A stretch of 27,108 bases of DNA, taken from contig JABDCJ010000026.1 in the NCBI GenBank assembly GCA_013288145.1, positions 8,401 through 35,508 on the forward strand. The letters run 5' to 3'. The translations under genes were made by a program, and so were the position numbers. Every line of letters begins with the position of its first letter. Positions within the stretch are counted from its first letter, which is position 1. This DNA comes from Nitrososphaerota archaeon. GTDB lineage: Archaea > Thermoproteota > Nitrososphaeria > Nitrososphaerales > CADDZS01. Below the pieces are notes generated by a model. It did not search any database and was not told the origin of the DNA. It worked only from the letters and a program-made list of their open reading frames with translations. This document shows, one piece after another, positions 7,768 through 14,904 of the stretch.

Positions 7768-8955
7768 ATGTTCGATATGGATCAAACAGACATTCTGTTT
7801 ACAAGCGAGTCAATTGGACGACTTGAAATAAAGAACAGATTTGTTAGAGCAGCAACCGCTGAGAGGCTCGCGGACGACGAGGGAAAAGTAACCGGGAAGC
7901 TCGTGGACTTTCACGCCCGGCTGGCAGATGGCGGAGTTGGTCTGCAAATAATTGGGCACTCGTATATCGAGTATCGCGGAAAAGGACATCGATATCAGAC
8001 TAGCATCGCAGACGACTCTTGCATGCCAGGGCTTACTCGGCTCGCTGACGCTGTTCATGCGAAGAATGGAACGATATCACTCGAGATCAATCACACTGGT
8101 GCCAAAAATAGCGTTAATCCTGAAGATGCCGTCGCTCCATCTGCGGTTATTGAACCTCAGACGGGAAATACACCAAGTGCTCTCAAGTCAGACGAGGTTT
8201 GGGAAATAATAAGATTCTATGGCGCTGCAGCTCGGAGGGCTCGTGAAACCGGTTTTGACAGCCTCCATGTACACGGAGCAAACGGTTATCTGATCACTCA
8301 GTTTGGGTCGCCATATTCAAACAGAAGGTCAGACGAGTGGGGCGGAAACGAGCTAAAGCGGAATCGATTCTTGATGGAAGTTTACAGGGAGGTAAGGAAG
8401 AATGTAGGAAGCGATTTCCCCATCACTTGGAAGTTAGGCGTAATCGATTATGTAACGGGAGGCGTAACCCTTGATGAAGTAGTAAATCGGGCGACGATCT
8501 TAGAATCCGAGGGGTTGGACGCTATCGAGATTAGCTGCGGCATCATGCCGCACGGTGAGAGCGCTTTGCAATATGTGGCGCTAAGCAAAACACGCGCGCT
8601 ACGCGACCTAGTCATACCCAGACTGTATACGCCAGCCAGCGAAGAGGCATACTACAGACCGCAGGCAAGAGCTATAAAGAAGAAACTGAAAATACCTCTG
8701 ATTTTGGTCGGAGGTATTCGTAGCACAGAGACCATGGTCGACGTTGTGAAGTCCGGTGATGCTGACTTTTTGTCCATGGCAAGACCTTTCATCAGAGAAC
8801 CCGATATTGTGAAACAGATTCAAAACGGTCGTCACGGATTGGTAGACTGTACATCGTGCAATCTTTGTCGAGATATCGATGTTTTTGAATTGAGATGCTG
8901 GAGGAAGAACAAGATAATATTGATGAAGGGGCTTTATCTCAAGCACTTTAGCTAG
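7768..8955 (+). CDS. NADH:flavin oxidoreductase, old-yellow-enzyme family, with C-terminal cysteine cluster
   Basis: A 395-residue FMN-binding TIM barrel. Family signatures are LEINHTGA (near residues 108-115), the block HVHGANGYLITQFGSP followed by N-R-R-S-D-E-W-G-G, and the phosphate-binding LVGGIRS and MARPFIREP near the C-terminus. The last 40 residues carry Cys-x2-Cys-x2-Cys-x9-Cys (CTSCNLC...C), the place where 2,4-dienoyl-CoA reductase and trimethylamine-dehydrogenase relatives bind a 4Fe-4S cluster. The FAD/NAD domain of those larger enzymes is absent, so electrons must come from a separate protein or directly from NAD(P)H. The normal HGAHGYL histidine is replaced by Asn (HGANGYL), a common variant. 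The likely role is reduction of an enone, enoate or related unsaturated compound. ATG at 7768 or 7777 could be the start. Confidence 0.92.
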   Translation: MFDMDQTDILFTSESIGRLEIKNRFVRAATAERLADDEGKVTGKLVDFHARLADGGVGLQIIGHSYIEYRGKGHRYQTSIADDSCMPGLTRLADAVHAKNGTISLEINHTGAKNSVNPEDAVAPSAVIEPQTGNTPSALKSDEVWEIIRFYGAAARRARETGFDSLHVHGANGYLITQFGSPYSNRRSDEWGGNELKRNRFLMEVYREVRKNVGSDFPITWKLGVIDYVTGGVTLDEVVNRATILESEGLDAIEISCGIMPHGESALQYVALSKTRALRDLVIPRLYTPASEEAYYRPQARAIKKKLKIPLILVGGIRSTETMVDVVKSGDADFLSMARPFIREPDIVKQIQNGRHGLVDCTSCNLCRDIDVFELRCWRKNKIILMKGLYLKHFS

Positions 8956-8999
8956 GATAAGTTCTTCGCGTAATAACATCGTCATTCAGAATCGAATGT

Positions 9000-9242
9000 A
9001 TGCGAAGAATTCCCAACTTTGATGGTTGTCTCAAGTCGGTGGATCTCCGATCTCCTCCAATGTTAAGCCAATCAGACCAAAGGCCAGAGACGTCAGAGTA
9101 TTACGGGCCTGGGAAAATGATTCACCACGCGCCGGCATTCAAAACCATATTCCTTGGCAAGTCCCGGAACGATGAATTCAAAGTTCAGAACGACGAATAG
9201 TATCACAACATACGTAATCACTCGCTTTACAAGAAAGTGCAT
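9000..9242 (-). pseudogene. Probable relic of an oligopeptide-type ABC transporter permease (DppB-like N-terminus)
   Basis: From an ATG at 9242 (with GAGG just upstream) the minus strand reads MHFLVKRVITYVVILFVVLN and then FEFIVPGLAKEYGF, stopping at 9093 after 49 codons. Basic residues, a single long hydrophobic helix and then a proline turn is how DppB-type permeases begin. A shifted frame downstream still reads LAFGLIGLTLEEIGD and ends QSWEFFAYI, which could be later permease sequence. Two stops and frame changes show that it is dead. It lies on the same strand as, and beyond, the solute-binding protein, zinc-ribbon and hydrolase genes, which would suit a lost transporter operon. Confidence 0.45.
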
Positions 9243-9300
9243 TTTATTATATCCTCTAGGAGCGCCATTATCTTATGGCTACCCCTACAAGATCACAGCT

Positions 9301-9984
9301 CTAATTTGATTTCTTTTCCCAGATTTTCATAATCTCGCTGGAGGAAGTGACGATAACCGATCTCTCCAGCCATTTCATTGCGTCCTTCATATAATCTTCC
9401 TTCATGCCACTTACTGCATCTCTAGGAATTACTACAAAATAATCTAAGAAAGTGGCTGTCCGAGCGACAGCGTCTATGCCGATCTCGAGGGCGACACCAC
9501 AGGGAATGATTGTCCTGATCCGATTATTCTTTAGAACACTCTCAAAGTTAGTCCCGACGAAGGGATCACTTCTGTGCTTCATTATTCTAACCTCTGTCGG
9601 AAGTGGTTTTAGCTCATCAATGATCTCCCAACCCCAAGTGAACGGATTGCCCGTTTGGGGTAGTGGATTTTTTGGATCAGCGAAATCGGGTGTTTTTGAT
9701 GTATAGCTCTTCCAAATAGCTATATCGGAGACATTTTGGTAATTGGGTTGGGCGGTGCTTTGAGTGTACATTACTTTCACACCTGCTTTTCTTGCGGATT
9801 CTCTGAGCTTGAGTAAAGTTCCGACTATCCTATCGCAGTTAAAGTGGCCACCTAAACGCTTTGACTGCTCGCTTTCTGGATTGCAGGGATTGTTTTGCAT
9901 ATCCTGTATATCCAAAACAGTGTGGCTTGGATCCAAAATTTCCTCTAACGTTTCAGGTATAGCTCGACCTCTGAATTCGATCAA
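9301..9984 (-). CDS. Isochorismatase-fold hydrolase lacking the usual catalytic cysteine
   Basis: The frame is open from a TTG at 9999. A strong TATA box at 10005-10014 puts the predicted transcript start on the TTG at 9984, and relatives commonly begin with an IEFRGR-like segment, so I choose 9984 (227 residues). Asp28 (DIQDMQN) and Lys136 (MKHRSDPF) of the Asp-Lys-Cys triad are present. The motif that normally reads G-V-A-T-x-x-C-V is CGVALEIGID, with Gly169 where the nucleophilic Cys should be. As I recall, EntB- and PhzD-type isochorismatases also have Gly there (GVYAHIG) and hydrolyse a vinyl ether without a cysteine nucleophile, whereas amidohydrolases of the fold need it. A non-amidase reaction is therefore favoured. 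A nearby Cys162 is four residues too early in the chain to align. Substrate unknown. Confidence 0.87.
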   Translation of the reverse strand: MIEFRGRAIPETLEEILDPSHTVLDIQDMQNNPCNPESEQSKRLGGHFNCDRIVGTLLKLRESARKAGVKVMYTQSTAQPNYQNVSDIAIWKSYTSKTPDFADPKNPLPQTGNPFTWGWEIIDELKPLPTEVRIMKHRSDPFVGTNFESVLKNNRIRTIIPCGVALEIGIDAVARTATFLDYFVVIPRDAVSGMKEDYMKDAMKWLERSVIVTSSSEIMKIWEKKSN

Positions 9985-10004
9985 CGGACAAACATTCAAC
10001 GAGA

Positions 10005-10014
10005 ATTATATAAA
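10005..10014 (-). promoter_or_regulatory. TATA box for the isochorismatase-fold gene
   Basis: TTTATATAAT on the minus strand is a near-ideal archaeal TATA box. Its centre is 26 bases from the TTG at 9984, which supports a leaderless mRNA starting at that codon rather than at the TTG at 9999. The stretch 10015-10145 is AT-rich, has T-runs on both strands and probably contains the end of the upstream transcript. Confidence 0.6.
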
Positions 10015-10145
10015 TTTTCCAAATTCTTAAACCAAAGAAAGCTTTCTGCAATTAGAAAAATTTTCAGTTTCACTTTCGTAACATTAATTTCAGAGGAAGA
10101 AACAAACATCAACTTTTCTCTCAAACTATTTTCTTGTGACTATCC

Positions 10146-10379
10146 TTAATCTCGAGTTCCTAGATCTTCTGATTTTATTACCCTCGTTTCTTTTTTCTTC
10201 TGCACCTCGAAACGTTCATCGAGCCAACTAATCGACTGAACGCTGCCACAATCCTTGCACGACACTCTCAAGCTGATTGGGCTTGATTTCTTCTCTCCTC
10301 CGAAGGGGAAATTCAGTGAACCGCAGCGAACGCAGTAAAAAAAAAGGACCTGAGGATTTGACAAATTCGAAATTATCAA
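10146..10379 (-). CDS. Small zinc-ribbon protein of unknown function
   Basis: A 77-residue reading frame with four cysteines in two knuckles, Cys16-x2-Cys19 (YCVRCGS) and Cys41-x2-Cys44 (SCKDCGS), about 20 residues apart, as in a rubredoxin-like zinc ribbon. A charged C-terminal tail rich in Lys/Glu follows. The start is uncertain: the longest frame uses a TTG at 10379, and another TTG five codons later is possible. It begins 41 bases after the solute-binding protein stop on the same strand. Small archaeal zinc ribbons often bind nucleic acid or protein partners; nothing here fixes the role. The paired CxxCG knuckles make a real gene more likely than a chance frame. Confidence 0.6.
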   Translation of the reverse strand: MIISNLSNPQVLFFYCVRCGSLNFPFGGEKKSSPISLRVSCKDCGSVQSISWLDERFEVQKKKETRVIKSEDLGTRD

Positions 10380-10420
10380 CTATAGCGACAATTACGAATT
10401 GAAATCAAACAGTCCTCAGA

Positions 10421-12319
10421 TCATTTTCCCTTCGGACGACGCCGCATTGCGAGTACCGCAGCTGCCACTATTACGAGTATGACGACGATAGCCGCGATAA
10501 CCAGATAACTGCTGGAGCTTGACACGGTTGTGCTGCTAGTAGAATTAACAACAGGGTTGGTAGAACTCGAACTCAAAGTGGCCGGGACAGAGCTTGTTGT
10601 AAGTGCGCTCGGCGTTGAAGATACACTCGTTGAAGAACCAGACGCAGTGCCATTCGTGGGTACTATTTCTGAATACTTTACGGGATCTTCAGCGGGGCCG
10701 AACCAGAACCATGAACTTGGATAAGTCGGCCAGTGAGTCCAGCGAGCAGTATTGATACCAGTCAGATAGTCGTAATTTGTTAGTTCTATCACCGGCAGAT
10801 ACGTCGCGCTAAGATTCTGGATGTTATCAATTGCTGTCTTCACTTGCGCCGGATCTGTGGTAGCCTGGATTATGCTGAGGTTGCCGTAATAGTTCGTATT
10901 AGCGCTTGGTGGCCACATCCAGTAATGCTGCACGATCGGAGGGTGGGTGTAAACGTCCCATCCAGGAAGCGCATCAGAAATAGCACTTGGAAAAACCGCT
11001 CCACCGGCATCGACCAATGTAATTTGCCCCGGAGCCAAACTAGTAAAGCCATCGATTACTCCTCGTTTCGCTCCGTTTACGTTTACGGTGAATCCCAACT
11101 TTTGAAGATTCTGCTGAATGACATTTCCTACAAGAACATCGATTGTCGTGTCGGTGTTCACCCACATTGATAACGTGACAGCAGTTCCATTCTGATAATG
11201 AAGAAGACCGTCTGATCCTTTTGTGACTCCTGAAGCGGCAAACAATTGAAGAGCTTTCGTTGTGTTGTAGCTGTATTGAGGCTGGTTCGCGTCATAGACG
11301 CTCGAAAATACACTCGGAACTGTTCCCTCGGCGTTATATGAGGTCTCTCCGTAGCCAAATTCTGCCTGCTGAACAATCTGACTCTGATTTACCGCGAATA
11401 CTATTCCTTGCCTAAACTGCGTCTCATTGAAGGGGTAAAGAGTCGTGTTAAATTGCAGCGGAAGCATGTTTATGGCTTTTTCATCCACAATCTGAATGTT
11501 CGGATGAGATAGAAGTGTAGAAACAGAGCCCTGATCAATTGGCCCGTAATCAATCGAACCTGATACAAGAAGACTTGCCACGGTAGCGGTCGACTCTGGG
11601 AAAACCAGATCAAGCTCGCATGGTCTAGGTGTCGGTGTGAAATTAGGATTCCTAAGCAGTTTCATAGACGTGTCTCCTGTGTGATATCCGACCGGATAGA
11701 ACGGACCAGACGTCGCGGTATTGTTAAGAAAGTTCGAATTTGGATTCTGGATCGCCTCTGCCGGATAAACGTCGACATAGACCTGTCCGCTAATCGTGAA
11801 TAGGAATGCCGCGTCTGGTTTGGTCAAAGTGAATTGAACAGCACTACTATTTAGGGCAACTTCAGACTTGACCTCAGCGTGATCGCCAGTGAAATCGTAG
11901 CTCGCGTTGAATGCGAATTTGTTACCGTACGTAGTAAGGATATCCTGTGATGTTATGGGAGTACCATCAGCCCATTTCATTCCAGGTGCTACATTGACGG
12001 TCCACACTGTAGAATTCGCGTTCACGGTGTACCAGTCAAGGATGCTTTCATTGTAGTCCAAAGCGCCAGATGGTGCAAACGGAGGATACATGCTCTTGTA
12101 AAGCAAATAAGTGAGGCTTCCTCCTGCTCCGATAGGTGCACCGGCATATATCGAAGACAATGCGCTAATTGGTCCCCCGAGATATGCTCCTCTAAGAGTT
12201 AGGTTTGCAGGACAAGATGAAGTCTGAGCTCCCACATTCAAAATTGACAATCCTGTCGGAAAAGCCGTCAAGAGAAAAAGAGTAACCAAGACACAGACTT
12301 CGAATTTTCGTCTAAGCAA
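10421..12319 (-). CDS. ABC transporter substrate-binding protein, family 5, with signal peptide and C-terminal anchor
   Basis: A 632-residue extracytoplasmic receptor of the SBP_bac_5 class. The topology is the reverse of the other two in the window: a cleavable-looking signal peptide (1-32), the binding domain, a Ser/Thr linker (about 560-600), a C-terminal hydrophobic helix (about 604-625) and a basic tail RRRPKGK that stays in the cytoplasm. Family patterns include WTVNVAPGMKWADGTPITSQD, FRQGIVFAVNQSQIV and a long C-terminal lobe. It carries many Asn-x-Ser/Thr sequons. The start is a TTG at 12319, with a TATA box 31 bases upstream. The sequence is only distantly similar to the 575 and 24763 proteins, so it probably binds a different ligand. 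A probable permease relic lies 1.2 kb further along the same strand; no intact permease or ATPase is present. Confidence 0.92.
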   Translation of the reverse strand: MLRRKFEVCVLVTLFLLTAFPTGLSILNVGAQTSSCPANLTLRGAYLGGPISALSSIYAGAPIGAGGSLTYLLYKSMYPPFAPSGALDYNESILDWYTVNANSTVWTVNVAPGMKWADGTPITSQDILTTYGNKFAFNASYDFTGDHAEVKSEVALNSSAVQFTLTKPDAAFLFTISGQVYVDVYPAEAIQNPNSNFLNNTATSGPFYPVGYHTGDTSMKLLRNPNFTPTPRPCELDLVFPESTATVASLLVSGSIDYGPIDQGSVSTLLSHPNIQIVDEKAINMLPLQFNTTLYPFNETQFRQGIVFAVNQSQIVQQAEFGYGETSYNAEGTVPSVFSSVYDANQPQYSYNTTKALQLFAASGVTKGSDGLLHYQNGTAVTLSMWVNTDTTIDVLVGNVIQQNLQKLGFTVNVNGAKRGVIDGFTSLAPGQITLVDAGGAVFPSAISDALPGWDVYTHPPIVQHYWMWPPSANTNYYGNLSIIQATTDPAQVKTAIDNIQNLSATYLPVIELTNYDYLTGINTARWTHWPTYPSSWFWFGPAEDPVKYSEIVPTNGTASGSSTSVSSTPSALTTSSVPATLSSSSTNPVVNSTSSTTVSSSSSYLVIAAIVVILVIVAAAVLAMRRRPKGK

Positions 12320-12345
12320 ATTGACATGTGGCTCTATGATCTAAT

Positions 12346-12354
12346 TTATTTAAA
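12346..12354 (-). promoter_or_regulatory. TATA box for the C-terminally anchored solute-binding protein gene
   Basis: TTTAAATAA on the minus strand is centred 31 bases before the TTG at 12319, giving a predicted leader of about five bases. Confidence 0.5.
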
Positions 12355-12412
12355 GTATTCTCAGGTTTTAACGATGCGAGAATAACTTCAGAAAACAGTG
12401 ATATTCGTTAGC

Positions 12413-12436
12413 CGCCGCAAAAATATTTTTGCGGCG
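12413..12436. repeat. Perfect 24-base palindrome
   Basis: CGCCGCAAAAAT is followed directly by its own reverse complement ATTTTTGCGGCG, so the two arms meet with no spacer. It lies about 60-90 bases upstream of the TATA box of the solute-binding protein gene and 127 bases past the end of the VOC gene. A GC-rich edge with an AT core suits a dimeric regulator site. A hairpin terminator is less likely because there is no loop and it lies far from the VOC stop. Confidence 0.6.
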
Positions 12437-12441
12437 ATCGT

Positions 12442-12466
12442 CCTAATTTGCGGAGAGCAAATCAGG
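12442..12466. repeat. Imperfect inverted repeat next to the palindrome
   Basis: CCTAATTTGC and GCAAATCAGG are complementary apart from one G-T/A-C position and are separated by GGAGA. It sits five bases after the perfect palindrome. It could fold as a hairpin in RNA or form part of a compound operator. Confidence 0.45.
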
Positions 12467-12562
12467 CAACTAATTTCGTAACATATCCGAGGTGTAAAGT
12501 CTCGATCTTCCAAACCGGCTAGGGCATCTTGCATCTAGGAAGCCAGATCGTAATGGTCTAAA

Positions 12563-12940
12563 CTACATGTCATCGTGCTGGGCGAGAATAAGCAGATAAC
12601 CATTCATCTGGTAAATCTTCTCTACCATATGCGCACGCTCGCCCTTCAGCTCCCTGAGTAACGGAATTCCCATTTTTTCTATTCTTGATGCAGCCTCTTC
12701 AATGTTTTTCACTCGAAGGGTTGTCGCGCGAACTCCTTCTTTATCGAGTGTTGGGTTTGTCTGTTGAATCAAATCTAGATTCACACTCGGAGAAAACGCC
12801 TCTTTAATTTCAATGCCTCCCGGTAAAGTGTATTGTCTGACGGACTCGAACGTAGTGTCCAAAAGGTCACTGTAAAACTTGATGGATTTCTCTATGTCCT
12901 TCACGTTTAGAATTACGGTCTCAATTTTCCCACTTGGCAT
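12563..12940 (-). CDS. VOC-superfamily (glyoxalase/dioxygenase fold) protein
   Basis: A 125-residue protein with the paired beta-alpha-beta-beta-beta units of the vicinal oxygen chelate fold. The first strand VILNVKDIEKSIKFYSDLL is typical, and the second unit begins TTLRVKNIEEAASRIEKMG. The usual metal-binding His at the start of strand 1 is Asn here (ILNV), so a canonical metal site is doubtful; Glu47 and Asp56 of the first unit might contribute. The ATG at 12940 has a TATA box 26 bases upstream, implying a leaderless mRNA. It could be an isomerase, a lyase, a dioxygenase or a binding protein for a pathway intermediate. The fold is confident and the function is not. Confidence 0.85.
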   Translation of the reverse strand: MPSGKIETVILNVKDIEKSIKFYSDLLDTTFESVRQYTLPGGIEIKEAFSPSVNLDLIQQTNPTLDKEGVRATTLRVKNIEEAASRIEKMGIPLLRELKGERAHMVEKIYQMNGYLLILAQHDDM

Positions 12941-12962
12941 AACTCGTCGCTTACCTAAGATT

Positions 12963-12970
12963 CTATATAA
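12963..12970 (-). promoter_or_regulatory. TATA box for the VOC gene
   Basis: TTATATAG on the minus strand is centred 26 bases before the ATG at 12940, the classic spacing for a leaderless archaeal transcript. Confidence 0.55.
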
Positions 12971-13096
12971 CTATTGATCGGATTCCATGTTATCTCTTCA
13001 TAATTAGAGAATGTTCACAATTCCGAAATCGAAGAAAGGCAGGGATATATTATCACTCAAAAATCCCTTCAAATCTAGACTGAGGCCACGATTGCC

Positions 13097-13303
13097 CTAA
13101 TCTTTTATCACAACGCTCGGATTGCTCGGGCTTTTTATCTCCCCGCCTTTCGAGTATCCATCCAAAGTCAAATCAAAAAAACAAACCTCAACGCCATCTG
13201 TTTTAGTTTGACCCTCTTCAGCTACTACCTGAGCGATCCTCTTGGCAATTCTTGCCTTAACCTCGGGAGCTCGCTTGTACATGTGAACGATTACAATGGG
13301 CAT
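13097..13303 (-). CDS. 4-oxalocrotonate tautomerase-family protein
   Basis: A 68-residue protein beginning Met-Pro, so Pro1 would be the N-terminal catalytic base after Met removal (MPIVIVHMYKR). The beta-alpha-beta unit follows (APEVKARIAKRIAQVVAEEG, then VEVCFFDLT) with a short C-terminal extension. These proteins assemble as hexamers or related oligomers and tautomerise or dehalogenate keto-enol intermediates of aromatic catabolism. The Arg found near residue 39 in the classic enzyme is Phe/Asp here, so the reaction may differ. The start is fixed by the Met-Pro requirement. A TATA-like box lies about 28 bases upstream. A second homologue lies at 16026-16232. Confidence 0.85.
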   Translation of the reverse strand: MPIVIVHMYKRAPEVKARIAKRIAQVVAEEGQTKTDGVEVCFFDLTLDGYSKGGEIKSPSNPSVVIKD

Positions 13304-13327
13304 GGCAGGTCTGACACAATATGTCGT

Positions 13328-13335
13328 AATAAATT
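13328..13335 (-). promoter_or_regulatory. TATA-like box for the first tautomerase gene
   Basis: AATTTATT on the minus strand is centred about 28 bases before the ATG at 13303, which again suggests a leaderless transcript. Confidence 0.45.
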
Positions 13336-13379
13336 TTCTGTAGGGACAACAATTGAGGTGATAGTTAAAATGTAGGGAT

Positions 13380-13411
13380 GAGTTGGCTTCGTATTATCAC
13401 GAAGCTCACTC
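13380..13411. repeat. Imperfect inverted repeat between divergent tautomerase and MFS genes
   Basis: GAGTTGGCTTCGT and ACGAAGCTCACTC pair except at two positions, with ATTATC between them. It is the only clear structure in the 276-base divergent region (13304-13579), lying about 45 bases upstream of the tautomerase TATA-like box. A shared operator for the two genes is possible. Confidence 0.4.
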
Positions 13412-13579
13412 GATCTTTTCGTTCATCAATTTTCTAATTTTTGGTTGAGTTCGCGAAAATTTAGTTCAAATACATCTTCGCAAATCTCTGGGGAGCGTTA
13501 TTATACTCCGCTAATAGTATGACAATTGATTGCATTTTGAACCGCAAACTCGCGTGAAGCATTAATCATCCGATGTAAA

Positions 13580-14788
13580 ATGCTCCAGAGAATCAGTATC
13601 TCATTCATTACTTTGCTCGCAACTGTCTACATCGGATACATGTACAATGGTGCTATGATGCTCTTGATACCGTTGTTTGTCAAGAATCAGTTCAATGCAT
13701 CATTCACTGATGTAGGATTAATCACTTCGTCCTTTGGTATCGCCCGCTTGTTTACCGATGTTCCCGCTGGAAGTCTATCGGATAATTTCGGAAAAAAGAG
13801 ATGCATTATCTCGGGCTTACTTATTTTCTCTACCGGATCAATTGCCACGTATTTCGTAATCAATCCTTTGATCACGACCCTTGCTAGACTCGCTCAGGGC
13901 GTTGGAGGTGCACTATTCAGCGTCGGCGGATACAGCTTGTTGGCAGATTTTGCACCCGATGGAAAAAGGGGCAAATACTTCAGTTATTATTCACTAATGG
14001 TAAACCTTGGACTGATAACTGGCCCTCTGATTGCTGGATCTGTGGCAGAGATCTATGGATTATCCGCCCCGTTTGTCATATTGGGTGTGATAGGGCTCGG
14101 CGTTGCAGGGTTGGCCGCAGTGAAATTGAAAGAGCCTGTAAAAACAAAGAGAGTGGAACATTCGAATTCGTTAAGTTATTCCTCGGTACTGAAGCGAATC
14201 TTAACATCTAGGCAATACTTACTCCTCAACTTTGCAACCTTCGGCATATTCCTTACTTACGGTATTATTAGTACTGCGTTCCCTCTTTATGGTCAAAGAT
14301 TTTTGGGACTATCTATCCAAAACATTGGTTTCATAACGACAATTTCGACTATACCAAACATGCTGAGTATTGTATGGAGCCTATTTGCCCTCGACAGATT
14401 CGGTAGAAAGCCCTCCTTGATAATAGGCTTCGTCCTGATCGCGATTTCTGGCCTGGGAATGATATTTTCGATTGATTATTTGTATATTGCAATGTTTTAC
14501 GGTTTGTTCAGTTTTGGTGAAGGTATCGGTACGACTGCACAGGCCACGCTTGCTATTGACTTTGCAGAACCAGGAAGAAGGGGTCCATATCTCGGAGTCA
14601 ATAGAATGTTCAACGACTTTGGAGGAATAATTGGTCCTATTGCGGCTGGCGTCCTCTTAGATGTTTCATTTCCGACATCTCCTTTTCTTGCAATCTCGCT
14701 AACTGGTTGCTTACTTGTTATCACTTCTTCATTGTTGAAGTTGGATCCTATTTTTTTTATGCGAGATATACATCATCATGAGGAGTGA
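13580..14788 (+). CDS. Major facilitator superfamily transporter
   Basis: A 402-residue integral membrane protein with about twelve predicted helices in two halves. The first intracellular loop carries the MFS motif A (GSLSDNFGKKR, near residues 60-70), and the second half repeats it as LDRFGRKPS. A polar loop, PVKTKRVEHSNSLSY, separates the halves near residues 190-205. It probably moves a small organic compound in or out by proton coupling; drug-efflux-like and organic-acid-uptake families share these features, so direction is open. The ATG at 13580 leaves a leader; a TTATTATACT box near 13498 is a possible promoter. Divergent from a tautomerase gene and upstream of an LLM oxidoreductase, it may import the substrate of those enzymes. 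Confidence 0.93.
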   Translation: MLQRISISFITLLATVYIGYMYNGAMMLLIPLFVKNQFNASFTDVGLITSSFGIARLFTDVPAGSLSDNFGKKRCIISGLLIFSTGSIATYFVINPLITTLARLAQGVGGALFSVGGYSLLADFAPDGKRGKYFSYYSLMVNLGLITGPLIAGSVAEIYGLSAPFVILGVIGLGVAGLAAVKLKEPVKTKRVEHSNSLSYSSVLKRILTSRQYLLLNFATFGIFLTYGIISTAFPLYGQRFLGLSIQNIGFITTISTIPNMLSIVWSLFALDRFGRKPSLIIGFVLIAISGLGMIFSIDYLYIAMFYGLFSFGEGIGTTAQATLAIDFAEPGRRGPYLGVNRMFNDFGGIIGPIAAGVLLDVSFPTSPFLAISLTGCLLVITSSLLKLDPIFFMRDIHHHEE

Positions 14789-14904
14789 CTATTAAAAAAT
14801 CTCAAAAATTGTTGGTCATTTTTTGTGACGAATGACCCATAGCAGCCTAAATCAAAAAAACAAACATAATAAATGCCAAGTTCAAAGCTTTGTGAGAATA
14901 CTTA

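Noticed and set aside
9000..9200. A 66-codon plus-strand open frame downstream of the flavin oxidoreductase
   Set aside because: No recognisable motif and no promoter or ribosome binding site; the opposite strand has the more convincing permease-like reading.
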